From positions 101,470,182 through 101,534,181 of the forward strand of contig CM045761.1 of assembly GCA_025200525.1 (NCBI GenBank): a stretch of DNA of 64,000 nt. The letters are read 5' to 3'. A program made the translations under genes and the position numbers. Positions 1-11,650 of the stretch are shown one piece after another (positions within the stretch are counted from its first letter, which is position 1; every line of letters starts with the position of its first letter). The stretch comes from Camellia lanceoleosa. Its lineage: Eukaryota > Streptophyta > Magnoliopsida > Ericales > Theaceae. Below the pieces are notes generated by a model. It was not told where the DNA came from. It saw nothing but the letters and a program-made list of their open reading frames with translations, and made no database searches.

Positions 1-708
1 ATTTCTTAGAAAACATGCTCAAAATGCAATGAAATACACATGCATGTAAGAATTGATCTTCCTTCAACTCCTTAAGCTTAATTCTAGCATCTCTTAGCTC
101 AATTCTCTTGAAATTCATGTATGAAACAACTCAATTACAAAACTAAAGGCTTGAATTCTTACCTTAGGCGTTTAATTGGGCTCTAGATGACTAGTTCTTA
201 GAGTCTCCAAGCTAATTTTTCCAAAAGTTCTCTTAATTCTCTACAATTCCTTTCCTTAAGCTTGAATTTACTCTCTTTCTAGGCTTCTCCCTCTCTCTTA
301 CGTTTTTGTCTCCACAAGGTGAGAAATGAGAGTGTAAAGATGAGTTTAGGGTCTAAATTAACCTTATATAGGCATAGAGTAAATTAATTTAATTACTTCT
401 TGTTTAGGCTAATTAGTTTTAATTATTTTATTCTAGTTATTTGATTCTGAATTAGATTTCAATTAAACCTACTACAAATTACTAAAAATTCCAAATTACA
501 CATTAACCTAGGAAATTTCGTGATTAGATACCGATAAGGCCTTCAATTTGCATACCCAAACAGAAATATGAACAGATATTCCTACCATGAACAGATATAG
601 ACTCAAATAACACATAGAATGCACAATTAATTCGTAATTTCATCTTAATTCCTTGTTAAGCATTCCAAATCATAGATTATAGGCTAATCACAGGTTGGGG
701 TTGTTACA
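1..708 (-). repeat. 3' LTR of a Ty3/gypsy element (left side cut by window)
   Basis: Read on the minus strand, a polypurine tract (AAAGGGGGAAG, complement of 711-721) is followed by TGTAACAACCCC, a normal LTR start with TG at 708. The stretch from about 153 to 708 is repeated in the same orientation at 3578-4133 with scattered substitutions, as expected of two LTRs of one element. The other end of this LTR lies left of the window, so its full length and TSD cannot be seen. Confidence 0.8.
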
Positions 709-710
709 AT

Positions 711-3568
711 CTTCCCCCTTAAAGAGTTTGGTCCTCCAAACTCGAATTATCTTTGTTTCCTTTGTTTCGAAAGAACGTGAGGTCTAATGGAAACAAGTTC
801 GGATATCTTTTCATCATATCTTCTTCTGTTTTCCATGTTACGTAAGTTCCTCCATAATTTTTGCCAATCAACCTTCACCAATGGAATCTCTTTGTTCCTC
901 AATCTCTTGATTCTTGGGTTGACAATCTGGATTAGTCGTTCCTTGTAAGTATAATCATCTTTCAAAAGTACATGAGTTGGCTCAATTACATGTAACAGAT
1001 CTCTCAAATAATCCCAAAGCATTAAAACATGAAAAACATTGTGCATATTCTCCATAACTGGAGGTAAAGGCACTTCGTATGTCACAGGATTAATTTTTTC
1101 AATAATTTCATATGGCCCAACATACCGTGGTGCCAACTTCCTTTTAACCCCAAATCGCATTTGCCCTTTCATTAGAGTTACTTTGATAAACACATGATCA
1201 CCAACTTGATATTCTCTGTCTCTCTTCCAAACATCCGCATAACTCTTTTCACGACTTTGTGCAGTTTTCAAACGTTATTGAATCAGTTTCACTTTCTCAG
1301 TCATCTCTTGTACAAGTTTCGATCCCAATAACAGTTTATCGCCTACTTTAGCCCAACAGATTGGAGATCGGCACTTTTGACCATATAGAGCTTCATAAGG
1401 AGCCATCACAATACTTGAGTGATAGCTGTTGTTGTATACAAACTCGGCCAAGGCAGATAGGTTTCCCAATTTCCTTGGAAATCTAGTACACACATTCTGA
1501 ACATATCTTCCAAGGTTTGAATGGTTCGTTTAGATTGGCCATCTGTCTGCGGGTGATAGGCACTACCCAGTCTCAGCTTAGTTCCCAAGGCTTGTTGCAG
1601 GCTTTGCCAGAATCTTGAAGTAAACTTGGAATCTCTATCTGACACTATGGATACTAGAACTCCATGTAATCTCACAATCTTATTCATATAAATATTAGCC
1701 AATTTATTCGCATTATAAAAAGTTTTGACAGGAAAAAGTGTGCAGATTTAGTCAAGCGATCAACAATAGCCTAACTAGAATCCATACCTCAACAGAAGTG
1801 AGGCAATCCGATAATGAAGTCCACCGTGATATGCTTCTATTTCCATTCTGGTATTAGGAGCGGCTGAAGCAATCTAGCGGGTCATTGATTTTCGGCTTTC
1901 ACTTGTTGGCAATGCAAACACTTAGCCACAAAGTCAGCAATACACTTTTTCATGCCAGGCCACAAAAATTCTATTTCAAATCTTTGTACATTTTAGTGTT
2001 TCCTAGATGCATAAAAAATTTAGAATTGTGAGCCTCTGTCATAATGCGTTTTTTCAATTCAGAACAATCCGGTACACAAAGTCTACCCTGAAATTTTAAC
2101 ATATTATTTTCATACACAAATCCCGGCCTTGGTTTTGAATCGATTTCTTCATAAACTTATCTTATAGTTGCCTTTCTTTAACTTCCTAAACTATGGTCTA
2201 TTGAGTTGAGATGACAGCTAGAATTCCACTCTCTTCACGCAAAACAATCTTAATTTCATTTCTTTCCATTTCATACAACAATTCTTCTTGACCGGTAAGC
2301 AAACATGCCAAATTCCCAATAGATTTTCTGCTCAAAGCATCTACAAATGTATTCGCCTTTCCTGGATGATACAGAATCTGTAAGTCATAATCCTTAATCA
2401 ACTCAAGCCATATTCTTTGTCTCATGTTCAGTTCTTTCTAGGTGAAAAAATATTTTAGGCTTTTATGGTCAGTATACACCTTATAAGTTGCTCCATATAA
2501 GTAATGGCGCCAGATTTTTAAAGCAAACACTACAGTTGCAAGTTCCAGGTTATGAGTCAGATAATTCTTTTCATATAGATGGAGTTACCGAGAAGCATAC
2601 GCAATTACCTTTCCGTTTTGCATTAGCACACATCCCAAGCCTTTGTACGAAGCATCACTGTAGCATTGGAACCCATCAGTATCATTAGGTAAAGTCAGAA
2701 TTGGTGCAGTCACTAATCTAGTTTTCAATTTCTGAAAAGCGGATTCCCTCTAATCATTCCAATCATATGGTACATTTTTCTATGTCAATTGTGTCAATGG
2801 CATGGCAAGTTTGGGGAAGTCTTTTACAAATCTTCTGTAATAGCCAGCGAGCTCAAGAAAACTTCTAACTTCTGATACATTTGTCAGTATTGGCCAGCTC
2901 ACAATGGCTTCAATTTTGCGGATCAACTGATATGCCCCCCTTGTTGATTACATGACCCAAAAAGGTTACACTGTCAAGCCAGAACTCACATTTGGACAAT
3001 TTAGCATACAGTTTCCTTTCCCTCAGAGTTTATAGCACAAGTTTCACATGATTTTCATGATCTTCCCTACTTTTAGAATAAATCAGAATGTCATCAATAA
3101 ACACAACAACAAATTCATCTAGATATGATTTGAAAACCCTATTCATTAGGTCCATAAAGGCTGCAAGTGCATTGGTTGCTCCAAATGGCATCACCAAAAA
3201 CTCATAATGCCCATATCTTGTTCAAAAAGTTGTTTTCTCAATGTCTTTTGTCTTAACTTTCAATTAGTGGTAGTTGGATCTAAGGTCTATTTTTTAAAAC
3301 AATTGGGCTCCTTAAAGTTCGTCAAATAAATCATTTATTCGGGATAGTGGATATTTGTTCTTGACAGTTACTTTGTTCAATTCCCGATAATCGATACATA
3401 GCCTTAAAGACCTATTTTTCTTTTTAACAAACAGGACTAGAGCACCCCAAGGTGAAGTACTCAAACGAATGAACTTTTTATCTAACAGTTCTTGAAGTTG
3501 GACTTTCAATTCTTTCAATTCAGAGGTTGACATTCTGTACGGGGTTTTAGAAATTGGTTATGTCCCAT
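711..3568 (-). pseudogene. Decayed Ty3/gypsy pol (RT, RNase H, integrase, chromodomain)
   Basis: Minus-strand fragments run in the order of a gypsy polyprotein. At 3533-3312 there is an RT start with a KTPYRM-like lead and the [12 protein letters not shown] motif. At 2425-2198 is the RNase H end (YHPGKANTFVDALSRKS). At 1702-1406 is the integrase core (SDRDSKFTSRFW, AYHPQTDGQ). At 1493-1275 is further integrase (FVYNNSYHSSI). At 1271-747 is the integrase C-terminus (KLAPRYVGPYEI, HNVFHVLML) followed by a degraded chromodomain-like tail (IPLVKVDW). This is the pattern of plant chromoviruses, perhaps Tekay/Del. Stops and frameshifts separate the pieces, so it is a relic. Gag, protease and the primer-binding site are absent because of a deletion at about 3570. 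Confidence 0.88.
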
Positions 3569-3577
3569 TGAGCTCTA

Positions 3578-4133
3578 GAATTCTTATCTTAGGTGTTCAA
3601 TTGGGCTCTAGATGACTAGTTCTTAGAGTTTCCAAGCTAATTCTTCCAAAAGTTCTCTCAATTCTCTACAATTTCCTTCCTTCAACTTGAATTTACTCTT
3701 TTTCTAGGCTTCTCCCTCTTTCTCACATTTTTGTCTCCACAAGGTGAGAAATGAGAGTGTAAAGATGAGTTTAGGATCCAAATTAACCTTATATAGGCTT
3801 GGAGTAAATTAATTTGATTACTTCTTGTTTAGGCTAATTAGATTTGATTATTTTATTCTAATTACTTGATTTTGAATCAGATTTCAATTAAACTTACCAC
3901 AAATTACTAAAAATTCCAAATTACACATTAACCTAGGCAATTTCGTGATCGGATGCCGATAAGGCCTTTAATTTGCATACCAAAACAGAAATACGAATAG
4001 ATATTCCTACCATGAACAGATATAGACTCAAATAACACAAATAATGCACAATTAATTCATAATTTCGTCTTAATTCCTTGTTAAGCATTCCTAATCAGGA
4101 ATTATAGGCTAACCATAGGTCAGGGTTATTATA
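3578..4133 (-). repeat. Truncated 5' LTR of the same gypsy element
   Basis: This is a direct-repeat copy of 153-708, including the shared block TTGGGCTCTAGATGACTAG and the same AT-rich tail. It ends at 4133 with a mutated LTR terminus (complement of GTTATTATA, versus GTTGTTACA at 700-708). The LTR part nearest the coding region is missing: similarity starts at GAATTCTT (3578-3585), only a few bases after the RT coding remnant stops. Confidence 0.75.
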
Positions 4134-4737
4134 AGGCCTTTAGCGAATGTTACCGGAACATAAAACCTAACTTAGTTGACTTGACATCCCAAGATCTAGG
4201 TTCAAAGGGACAACCTAATTGCGTGAAACGGGTGAGTCATTGTGGAGGTAAATCCTTCTGCCCATTCCTTTATACAGTGATACCCTGTAGGGTGGAAAGT
4301 TAAGCTCATACTTTTAATGACCTAAATGCATGAATAGTCAACCGTGGTATAAGAGATACCTTATGTAGGTCACCTATGTGAGTGCGAAGTATGGCCGCTT
4401 CTTTAAGGATTGATAATGCCGAATTCTTTAAAACCACTCACTGAACCAGGTTAGTATTCCAGGGTCAAATCGGACACAACAATGAGAACAAGAACAATGG
4501 TTGGAGTAACTCTTGTGTGAGGTCTATTGTCTTAGTTTACACAAACGGCAGAACAGTTCAAGACATCACGTTTACTGGTCAGCTAGTAAATCTGATAGAC
4601 TTTCATTATGAAAGGTTCAAGACCAACAACTACCTTTTTTCGATGTAGGGTTATTCTATGTGCTCTCTTTCCGAGTATTTGTTGTTAAGCATTGCCCGTT
4701 TTCTTATTTAGCCAATTTTATGCATGTGGGGGATCGT
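4134..4737 (+). mobile_element. 3' internal part of a second LTR element, ending in a polypurine tract
   Basis: This is a non-coding, less AT-rich block directly next to the gypsy LTR. Its right end carries a purine run GTGGGGGATCG (about 4727-4737) followed by TTAGAAAATAATAG, the layout of a polypurine tract before a 3' LTR. No gag or pol reading frame is present. The identity of the element is inferred; a Copia-like origin is only a guess. Confidence 0.4.
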
Positions 4738-5740
4738 TAGAAAATAATAGTTTTTCAACAACTTTAATTCAAAATTCAAGTGGGACCTAACCGCCGATTA
4801 AGGTACGTCTAAGTGGGGTTTCATTATCTTAAGTGAAAAGATTACAATATAAAAATAATGAGCCGAAACCATTAGGTTGTGAATGAGAATTGTCTCATAA
4901 AGTGGACATCAATAAAAGTTGGGTTTAGATTTGAACTTAGTCTTAGTTTGGACTGGGCCTACGTTTGTGCTTGTGCATGTGCTGGGTTTAGTCTTGGACT
5001 TAGATTTGGATTTAATCTTGAACTTGGGTTGGGTTGTGCTGTGTTGGACTTAGCTTGTGTATGTGTTTGAGATTGGGCTTGGATCGGATTGTGACCCAGC
5101 ACCCATATCCATTTTGTGACCCATCTAATTGGATTATTCAAATAGCATTATATATATAATATAAGGAAGGTTTTCAACCTTTATAACTCTCATCTTTTAA
5201 TGATAGAATTGATGACCATATTAGTGGCCATAGATTTTCAACATTTGTAACTCTAACCTTAATGGCTAGAGTTGATAGCATTGGTTAATGGAATTTGATT
5301 ACCCCATTGATATTAACCTTCATGGCTAAGGCTCGCCCCTACTAGTATAAATAGAGGTCTTTCCCCTCCAACTTAGTAGGTTGTTTTTAAGGGGGTTTTG
5401 TGATGGAAAATAAGATGATGTTTTGAGTTAATAAAGTTGGAGATGATTTTTATACTAAAAGAAATTTTTTCTATCTTCTTTGTGCTAGTCTCTTCTTTGG
5501 TTCATATTAGAGAGAAAGTGCCGCCATTGTCAAGTTCACCGATGTTATTCAGAAGGTGTTTCTGCATTAGCTGGTTTGATCCGTATCTTGGGAGACAGAC
5601 GTTGGTGTACCTCCAACACCCATCAAGAGGCGATGAATTTGTTTTAAGAAAACTGTGATATCACACAAGTTTCGATTCACGTCCCTTATCTTTCGTTCTT
5701 GAAAGTTTTAAATTTAAACTTTTTGTTGTATATTATTTTA
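4738..5740 (+). repeat. Putative LTR with TATA box
   Basis: This region follows the polypurine-like tract and has a promoter-like TATAAATAG at 5346-5354 in a CCCCTACTAG-TATAAATAGAGG context, as seen inside LTR U3/R regions. Similar short motifs about a T-rich 'AACCTT...GGCTAGAGTTGATAG' unit recur at 5165-5330. The right boundary is not clear. It may be a solo or truncated LTR. Confidence 0.35.
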
Positions 5741-5754
5741 TAGGGTTTAGTTAT

Positions 5755-5990
5755 GGTGTGCAACTTATACCTTACACCTTATTCTTTACACTTACACCTT
5801 ATACTTACACCTTTTATACCTTACACCTTACACCTTTTGTGTAAGTGGCACATGGTGTGCAACTCACTTACACCTTACACTTACACCTTACACTTACACT
5901 TACACCTTACACTTATACCTTTTGTGTAAGTGGCACATGATGTGCAACCCACTTACACCTTTTGTGGGTTGCACACCTAAGAAAACTCCT
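5755..5990. repeat. Short-unit TTACACCTTA array with palindromic segments
   Basis: The units TTACACCTTA, CTTACACTTACACC and TATACC repeat for about 230 bp. Interspersed are GTGTAAGTGGCACATGGTG blocks and their near complements (CACTTACACC), so many sections can fold back. The run ends at GGGTTGCACACC. Confidence 0.7.
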
Positions 5991-7150
5991 ATTTTATATG
6001 TCCATATGAATTCGTCTTACAATATGTTCCATGATATAATTTAGTTCACTTCTATATTTTTAGTTTTATAGTTTATTATGTATTTCGTTCTTTAGTTAAA
6101 AAATTAATTTATTTTGCCATTTCTATTTTATTTTATTTTATATATTTTTTTAATATTATTATGAAAAAAGTACCAACAGTAATTTGATAAGAACTTATGT
6201 TAAAATCTATCTACCTGAATTAAATTCAAATAGCGCAGGGGAGACTCACAATCCGAGTAATTCAAACAATTCAGAATTCTATTGTTTATATATATAAATT
6301 GTATATCATAAATATAAAACAGGAAATTTTTTTAAAAAATGGTGAGTAAGAAATATAATAGCAAAGTGATGAAGGTATAAGTCTTGTTTGCACAATCTAA
6401 TGCATGATTCACTTGTACATCTATTACTTTGCAATTATTTTTCCTACTCTCAATTTTGTTGATATTCCCTCTATAAAATCTACATATAAAATACTGATTA
6501 TCTTTCCATTATGGGTACTTCTAAATAAACTACATTTTTTTTTTGAACATTTTTGGTTTTAGTAACTTTTTTTAAAAATTATGTTAAAATTTTTTATTTT
6601 CCCAGTAAATCTTATGTAGACGAACCTAAAAAGATAAACACACAAAAAAATCACTATTTTTAGCTTATTTTTGTCCTTGCTAGACTTTTGTGGAATTTTT
6701 ATTTCATTTTTTTATTTGTTGCTTCGTCTCGTTGAGTAGAATCTAGAAGTCTAAAATTTTTTTAAAAATAAAAATAAAAATTTAGAAGACAAAAATAAGC
6801 CAATAAAAAAGTTACAATAAAAACAATAAATAAATAAAACCCAAACAGTCACTAAAATCAATAGTACGATATAATATATTCTACTATTTGATACATATAA
6901 CTCAAACTAATTTTCTTGTTATGTTCAATGTTTATAATTTTTTAATATAATTTTTATATTTTAAAAAAAATGTAATACATTGGCTTAGGATATTCGAATA
7001 TAAATTTTTTGTCTTGAATTCGAGCAAAGGACCAAATACTCTATAAAATTTACTCTGGATTGCCAATCCAATTGGGGTGAAGGTTGGGCTCAGGCGAACT
7101 GGAACAGATTTATGTACATTTCAAGTTGAGCTTAATCAATCCTTCAATCT
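5991..7150. other. AT-rich intergenic DNA
   Basis: This stretch has poly-A/poly-T runs and short ORFs only. No gene, RNA or clear TE boundary was recognised. Confidence 0.6.
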
Positions 7151-7153
7151 AAC

Positions 7154-7285
7154 ATTGTGTTTGGTTAGAAAATTTAAAAATAAATTTAAAAAGTAAAGGA
7201 AAAAAAATAAATAAAATATATTTATATTTCATTTAATTTTATACACTTTCTCGATTTTTTTTTTCAAATTCCTTCTCAAATCCCT
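7154..7285. mobile_element. MITE copy, one end degraded
   Basis: The left end ATTGTGTTTGGTTAGAAAAT resembles the terminal repeat of the MITE starting at 7289. The right part (AAATTCCTTCTCAAATCCC) is the inverse complement of the same terminal region but lacks the last bases. It appears to be an older copy of the same family. Confidence 0.5.
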
Positions 7286-7288
7286 TAC

Positions 7289-7445
7289 GCTGTGTTTAGT
7301 TGGAAAATTTGAAGAAGAATTTAGAAAAGGAAATAGAAAAAGTAGGTGAAATGTAAATAAAATATATTTAAATTTTACATAGTTTCACACACCTTTTCTC
7401 TTTTCCTTTTCAAATTTTTTCTCAAATCTTCCGACCAAATACAGC
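7289..7445. mobile_element. MITE with about 30-bp inverted termini
   Basis: It starts GCTGTGTTTAGTTGGAAAAT and ends with the complement of GCTGTATTTGGTCGGAAGAT. The body is about 157 bp, AT-rich and self-complementary, with no ORF. No convincing TSD was found, so the superfamily is uncertain. Confidence 0.7.
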
Positions 7446-8374
7446 ATAAAGGAATTGCATCCCTATAAAAAAAAAGAATTTGAATTTGTTAAAATTGAAG
7501 ATATCAACTTCACAAATGAGTTATCAAAATCACTCAAATTATATGACAAATTGAGAAAAATATATACATGCTGAAAATCAGAATGATCGAACACAAATAA
7601 TCATATGATCAAATCACACACACACATATATATATTAGGCAGTCTATTATTAAAGACATATATGTTGTGGAGACAAAGAATGATCTAATGGTATAACAAT
7701 CAATATTGAATTAACTTGATTTTTGCATAGATAATTTTCCTAATTGATTCTATGAGATGAACGATTTAAATTATCTAAATGAATTTAAGTTAGTCCTATA
7801 ATAAGTCAACTTCATTGTAAAATTAAAATATTTAACTTTAATAAATTTGAACTTATAAAAATAAAATAAAAAAAACCCTATATCCTAGATAGCCTACTCC
7901 TCTCACATATTTTAGACTCATTGTTCCAAGCAACCTGAGGCGGACCAAATTATCAAGTTGGCAGTGGCTGACGTGCAGTTCACCATCTGAATTGGGGGAT
8001 CTAATTCGATTCACTAGATTCACTTTTGATCTTTTTTTTTTTAGATAATTTAAATTGTTCATAATTTAATATTTATTAAATATATTATTTTTGGATTATT
8101 TTTTTATAAACTATTAATTTTCATCAAAAAAAAAAAAAAAAAAAGAAGACCAAAGATAAACTCAATAAGCCGAACTATACTGGACTGTATCAATACGGAC
8201 GGGAGACAGTCTAAACCCCAAAAATAAAGTTATAGTAACTATTTGTATTCAACACAAAATAGTTGAATTCTTGATAGAGATTTTTAAAGGGTTAATCTAC
8301 CACATACCCCCAAAAATATTAGTTCAACTTCTAGGAAAGTGGAGAACCATCACAAAAGAGATGAATGCGAAGCT
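7446..8374. other. AT-rich intergenic DNA
   Basis: This stretch contains an (A)18 run near 8126 and short ORFs only. No gene was recognised. Confidence 0.55.
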
Positions 8375-8382
8375 ATACCAAT

Positions 8383-9296
8383 TAGGAGTGAGTCGCGGAT
8401 ATATCAATTCATTCAAACTGTCCGAATCGAACTAATTCGTTATATTTTGGACAGATGCGTAATGATGAGCGATCGGTTGCAGATTGATTTTTTTCAATCC
8501 ACCTAGTTTTGGATGAATAGCGGATTTGATGTTCATTTGGCTACAACTGAACCGCCAAACCGCGAGCACCCTTAGTAATTTGTAAGACTTTGTGTTTTCA
8601 ATTTGTTTAGATATTTTGTTTGTGTTTTCAATTAAAAAAGAGTTTAAATATTCTGTTGAATATATTTTGTTAAAAAAGAGTTTTCAACTTGAATATATTT
8701 TTTGAATTGAAAAAAATAAATGTATTATTTATCTATATTTTTTTATTTTTAAATCTAACTCTAAAAATAATAAATAAAAAAAAATGATATATGATGGTTG
8801 GTTTTTATTTTAAAAAACAAATATAGATGTTACAATACAAAGACATACAAATTCTACTACTACTCTGTTCATGGTTTTGATAGTTTAAATTATTTTTATA
8901 TTTTAAGAACCACATATTGTAATACTTTACGTAGATGAGGTATACTGTAATTGTAATACGTGGATAAGGCATGCAGTGATTGTAACATTCTAAAGTTTGA
9001 AACTTTCTTTTTTTAGATGAGATATGCAGTGATTGCAATACTTTTTAAAGTCATTGACTGTAATACCTTTTTTTTTTTTTTTTTTGAGGAAGAGCACAAG
9101 TTAAATTATGTTGAAAATTGATGAAATTTTAAACCGCCAAACCGATTCACATCCATCCGTCAATCTGTCAATCCGCTTAATCCACATCTGCCGGATTGGT
9201 AGATAGATGTAGATTGATTTTCTCCAATCCGCCAATCTGATTAACGGATGGCGAATTAGAGATTTCGTGACCGCAACCGACCCGCGTCCACCCCTA
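8383..9296. mobile_element. Non-autonomous hAT element with 8-bp TSD
   Basis: The left end TAGGAGTGAGTCGCGGAT pairs with the inverse of the right end (TAGGGGTGGACGCGGGTC). The flanks carry a perfect 8-bp duplication ATACCAAT at 8375-8382 and 9297-9304. An 8-bp TSD and TAGGG-type termini are hallmarks of hAT transposons. Subterminal CGCGG, AACCGCCAAACCG and TCCGCCAATC motifs recur near both ends. There is no transposase reading frame, so it must have been mobilised in trans. Confidence 0.85.
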
Positions 9297-9584
9297 ATAC
9301 CAATATCTTTACATTCTTAGAAAACAAAAAATTGGAAAATTTTACTTTGTCCTCTTAATAATTAGGGCGATACACCAATAAATCCCAAATCTTTATCTTA
9401 TGATCCATTTGGTCCTATGTTTTATCTTATGATCCAATTAGTCCCAAGCTAATATTAATGACAAAATAACCAGTGTCACACTATGTTTTACGCTTTTTAG
9501 TAAGGGTAAATGAGGAAAACCCCAACATGGTATTGACTAAAATGCCCAAAACTCTGTATATATTTGTTTTCCCTCCAAACAAAC

Positions 9585-9960
9585 ATCAACAAAACATAAT
9601 CAAAAACATCAACAACATCAAACATTAAAACATCAACCAACATCAAACATCATCAAACACATCAACAACATCAAACATTACAACATCATCAACATTGAAC
9701 ATCAACGTCAGAACATCATGAACAAACATCGTGAAAAATTACACATCAGATTCATTTAAACATAAACACCAAAAATCAGATTCATTTAAACATCATATTT
9801 CAAACATCAGATTCATTAATCTAATGCAACACCAACCGAAAATGGTAAACATCAGGTTCAATAATTTTGGGTTGGTGTTCATATGTTTCAAACATCAGAT
9901 CGGGTCGCAGATGAACATCAGATTTCAAACATTGAACATCATCGACATCAACTGAGAGCC
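9585..9960. repeat. Degenerate ACATCAA / CAACATCAAAC tandem array
   Basis: CAACATCAAACATTA-like units of 9-14 bp repeat with variation over about 375 bp inside the Pack-MULE-like element. A longer sub-unit, CATCAGATTCATTTAAACAT, occurs twice at about 9745-9800. Confidence 0.65.
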
Positions 9961-10292
9961 TCCACACCGACATCAACTGAGAGCCTCCAACATTACCAAC
10001 ATTGAACATCATGTGCCAAGTGAAAGTCACGACTTTGACGGGGTCCTCGTCGTCGGAGATCTGGAACCGGGACTCGACGGCGCAGAGGGCTTTGTAGTAG
10101 CTTTGAATGAGGTCGCAGCGGGACGTGAGGGAGTCGACGGTGGCGCGTTCGAGATCGGATCGCAGTTGCGGCGGCGTGGGCAAGATCGGGGTGGTGGAGG
10201 GTTTGGAGAGGAGAAGAGGAGGAGAGCAATCAACCATGGGAGGCAAGATCGGCGGCGTCCGGCGATACCGACGGGACAGATCTGACCCATAC

Positions 10293-10294
<2 letters not shown>
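9821..10294 (-). pseudogene. Captured BRO1-domain (ALIX-like) gene fragment
   Basis: This is an open frame of 157 codons on the minus strand. Residues 43-93 (nt 10168-10016) read like part of the BRO1 domain of plant ALIX: RSDLERATVDSLTSRCDLI, then SYYKALCAVESRF and VVTFTW. ALIX/BRO1 proteins act in ESCRT-dependent endosomal sorting. Similarity stops abruptly after FTWH at about 10015, where the ACATCA-rich filler begins, and the first 40 residues (rich in Pro and Ser) do not look like ALIX. The genuine protein is over 800 residues, so this is a small fragment, not a working gene. Its GC content is far above the flanks. Family assignment is from motif memory, without a search. Confidence 0.6.

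Positions 10295-10332
<38 letters not shown>
10290..10332. repeat. (AT)n(GT)n microsatellite
   Basis: A compound dinucleotide run of about 24 bases of AT followed by about 18 bases of GT. Confidence 0.9.
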
Positions 10333-10775
10333 TTTTGGGTGTCCATTTTTGTGTAGTTGTCGTCGTTGCTTTATCTTCTCATACAGTCTCGTCAAAAGGG
10401 TCTCTCTCCAATTGAAAAATCTTGGTGGTGAGACTCTACCATTTCTGTTTCTCTCTCTTACCCACAATTCTTTCCCATTTTTCTCTCTTCACTGTTACTC
10501 TCTGTTTCTTCATCTCTGTTTTTTTTGCCCTTTACTGTTTTGCGATATGTGCCCGATCTTGATCCTTCATGGAGGTAGATTTTGATTGTTTTCAGTTGGG
10601 AGAGAGAGAAATCACACCCTCAAAAGGGTATTAATGTAAAAATAAATGGAATCAAATCACACCCTCAAAAATCTGGCAACACATTAGGACTAAATGGTAT
10701 ACAAAAAAATTTAAAGGACTAAATGGTTTAACTTTTTTCAAGATAGGATTTATGGGTAATTTTTCCTAATAATTA

Positions 10776-11307
10776 TTTTGTGTCACTTTACTTTTTGAAT
10801 TATCAATTTGAATAATTATTTTCTTAAAATATTAGCATTATTAATTCATTTTATCAATATTGTCAACCGAATAAATATTTTTTTATAGCATATCACACAT
10901 ATTGGCATACAAAAATATTTATGCACATAATTTGCTTAATTTGATTGTATGCAAGGCAATGATTTACTCTAATTTGTTATATTTTGTGTTCTATTAATAA
11001 TTTTAAAATAGTTGATTGTATTTTGTTATATGATATTTGGATATTTGACTCTTGTTATGGGACAAGTAAATCAATAATCTTAATTAATCACTTGTGTGCT
11101 CACAGATATGATAGATATTGCATAAAAAAAAATAATTATTAATCCCATTGTGCTTTGTAACCAAATGAACTAATATCAACAGTTTAGTATATTAATTATT
11201 CAAATTAATAAATCAAAGGCAAAGTAACAATATTGTAGCTTGACAATGGCAAAATGAATTTTTTTTTCAAAAAAATAAATCTTTAAGTGTATTAACAATA
11301 ATAATTT
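10776..11307. other. AT-rich intergenic DNA
   Basis: No gene or bounded element was recognised. Confidence 0.55.
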
Positions 11308-11650
11308 GGGTAAATTACAAATACACCTCTTGAGATTTACTTAAAATACAATTGTTTTTGTGATTTAAAAAATTATAAATACTCCCTTAGCATAATTTTT
11401 TATTTAATAGAATTAATTGAAAAATTAAAATTTTTAACTACTCTCTTATACAATAATAAAATTATCAGAATTATTAATTGAAATATATTTTTGATATTAT
11501 TAAAAACTATTAATTAAGTTAATAATTTATTAATAAAATGGGTCATTTGTTATGAAATTAGAAATTTCAATGAGCGAGATATAATTTTCAAAATTATAAG
11601 ACGTAATTCGTATTTTAAACAAATCTCAAAGATGTACATGTAATTTAACA
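11308..11650. mobile_element. GGGTAAATTAC-type MITE (decayed)
   Basis: The left end GGGTAAATTACAAATACACC is mirrored by GATGTACATGTAATTTAAC at the right, with internal TTGAGATTT/AAATCTCAAAG pairing. The interior (from about 11353) is closely similar to 49005-49265, so this is a dispersed family. No clean TSD was seen. Confidence 0.6.

Larger units (their letters stand above)
9365..10766. mobile_element. Pack-MULE-like element carrying a gene fragment
   Basis: The terminal regions are inverted copies: GGGCGATACACCAATAAATC at left versus the complement GGAAAAATTACCCATAAATC at right. Both are followed inward by 'CCATTTGGTCC/CCATTTAGTCC'. A perfect 9-bp TSD TAATAATTA flanks the element at 9356-9364 and 10767-10775, the size typical of Mutator-like elements. 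The interior is unlike its surroundings: an ACATCAA-rich degenerate array (9585-9960), a GC-rich coding block (9990-10290), a dinucleotide repeat, and a CT-rich 5'-leader-like block (10335-10600). This is the architecture of a Pack-MULE. Confidence 0.75.

Noticed and set aside
10013..10415. Plus-strand ORFs across the GC-rich block in the Pack-MULE-like element
   Set aside because: High GC opens several frames. Only the minus-strand frame has BRO1-like motifs.
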